Below are positions 22,550 through 23,142 of a stretch of 23,142 bases of DNA, in pieces. Position numbers and translations under genes: made by a program. Below the pieces are notes generated by a model. It was not told where the DNA came from, searched no databases, and saw nothing but the letters and a program-made list of their open reading frames with translations. How positions within the stretch are numbered: the stretch's first letter is position 1; each line of letters begins with the position of its first letter. The DNA comes from Candidatus Zixiibacteriota bacterium (lineage in GTDB: Bacteria > SM23-81 > DAOVCL01). The stretch is taken from contig DAOVCL010000006.1 of NCBI GenBank assembly GCA_030670005.1, positions 1-23,142 of the forward strand, in the 5' to 3' direction.

Positions 22550-22858
22550 TCAGACTCTTATCTCCACATCCACCCCGGCAGGGAGGTCTAATCTCATCAG
22601 GGAATCGACTGTTTGAGGAGTAGTATCCTCTATATCTATCAACCTCTTATGGATCCTGGTCTCAAACTGCTCTCGGGATTTCTTGTCCACATGGGGGGAA
22701 CGTAAAACCGTATAGACAGACCTCTTGGTAGGTAGGGGAATGGGCCCTAACACCTTGGCCCCTGTCCCCTTAGCTGCCCTGACGATCTCCCCTGTCGAGC
22801 GGTCAAGCATCACATGATCATACGCCTTTAACCTAATCCTTATCCTCTGGCCTGGCAC
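22550..22858 (-). CDS. rpsJ: 30S ribosomal protein S10
   Basis: The 102-residue S10 shows IRIRLKAYDHVMLDRSTGEI, PLPTKRSVYTVLRSPHVDKK and DLPAGVDVEIRV. It lies in the 30S head and, with NusB, acts in transcription antitermination. The start is GTG at 22858 with GGAGTGGAGAG upstream, 10 nt after the tuf stop, so both share a transcript. Confidence 0.97.
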   Translation of the reverse strand: MPGQRIRIRLKAYDHVMLDRSTGEIVRAAKGTGAKVLGPIPLPTKRSVYTVLRSPHVDKKSREQFETRIHKRLIDIEDTTPQTVDSLMRLDLPAGVDVEIRV

Positions 22859-22868
22859 CTCTCCACTC

Positions 22869-23141
22869 CTATTTTATGACCTCAGCTACAACTCCTGCCC
22901 CTACCGTCCTTCCACCCTCCCTGATGGCAAACCGCAGCTCCTTCTCCATCGCTATCGGCGTGATTAACTCTCCCTCTATCGTTACATTGTCCCCGGGCAT
23001 CACCATCTCCACCCCCTCCGGTAACTTCACTACCCCGGTCACATCTGTAGTGCGAAAGTAAAACTGGGGCCTATACCCACTGAAAAACGGCGTGTGCCTC
23101 CCTCCCTCCTCCTTAGTCAATACATATACCTCCCCCTTAAA
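22869..23141 (-). CDS. tuf: Elongation factor Tu, C-terminal part, cut by window edge
   Basis: Ninety residues of EF-Tu domain 3 are visible: KGEVYVLTKEEGGRHTPFF, GYRPQFYFRTTDVTGVV, MPGDNVTIEGELITPIAMEK and FAIREGGRTVGAGVVAEV, ending IK. The frame stays open to the right edge; the GTPase domain and start lie outside. The position before rpsJ shows that the str operon end runs into the S10 cluster. Confidence 0.97.
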   Translation of the reverse strand, partial: FKGEVYVLTKEEGGRHTPFFSGYRPQFYFRTTDVTGVVKLPEGVEMVMPGDNVTIEGELITPIAMEKELRFAIREGGRTVGAGVVAEVIK

Positions 23142-23142
23142 C

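Overview
The window is bacterial. Most of it (about 7.9 kb to the right edge) is one long minus-strand gene cluster with the classical S10-spc-alpha order. It starts with the 3' end of tuf, then rpsJ, rplC, rplD, rplW, rplB, rpsS, rplV, rpsC, rplP, rpmC, rpsQ, rplN, rplX, rplE, rpsN, rpsH, rplF, rplR, rpsE, rpmD, rplO, secY, adk, infA, rpmJ, rpsM, rpsK, rpsD, rpoA and rplQ. The cluster ends in a small membrane-anchored protein of unknown function and a likely intrinsic terminator. map (methionine aminopeptidase), often found between adk and infA, is absent. Many genes overlap by 1-20 nt, and seven start with TTG.

The left third is a mixed region. It holds the 5' part of a YgjP-like metallohydrolase gene (minus, cut by the window edge). 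Next is a 1193-residue secreted gingipain-type C25 cysteine peptidase (plus) with a FlgD-like/type IX-like C-terminal tail. A GxxExxY protein gene (plus) follows, set between inverted repeats. A Cys-rich DUF3795 protein and a NicO-like membrane transporter lie on the minus strand, then a decayed gene remnant, then an electron-transfer flavoprotein alpha subunit with an N-terminal two-cluster ferredoxin domain and no etfB beside it. About 350 bp of stacked palindromes separate etfA from the end of the ribosomal cluster.

The organism cannot be named from this window. The NYPNPFN-type C-terminal tail, the C25 peptidase and zinc-ribbon forms of S4, S14, L24 and L36 fit an uncultured or little-cultured Gram-negative lineage of the FCB/candidate-phylum kind (Zixibacteria, KSB1, WOR-3, TA06 or Latescibacteria-like). 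This is inference.

The most interesting structure is not coding. Only four gaps inside the ribosomal cluster exceed 100 bp, and each holds a small element built from directly iterated 7-10 nt units facing an inverted copy of the same units: rplW/rplB, rplP/rpsC, rpsN/rplE and rpmD/rpsE (gene names in map order across each gap). One of these families (unit ACACGAAT) also brackets the GxxExxY gene, so a gene-bearing and a gene-less version of the same repeat lie in one window. The etfA upstream region carries a second set of palindromes, including two inverted repeats interleaved in A-B-A'-B' order.
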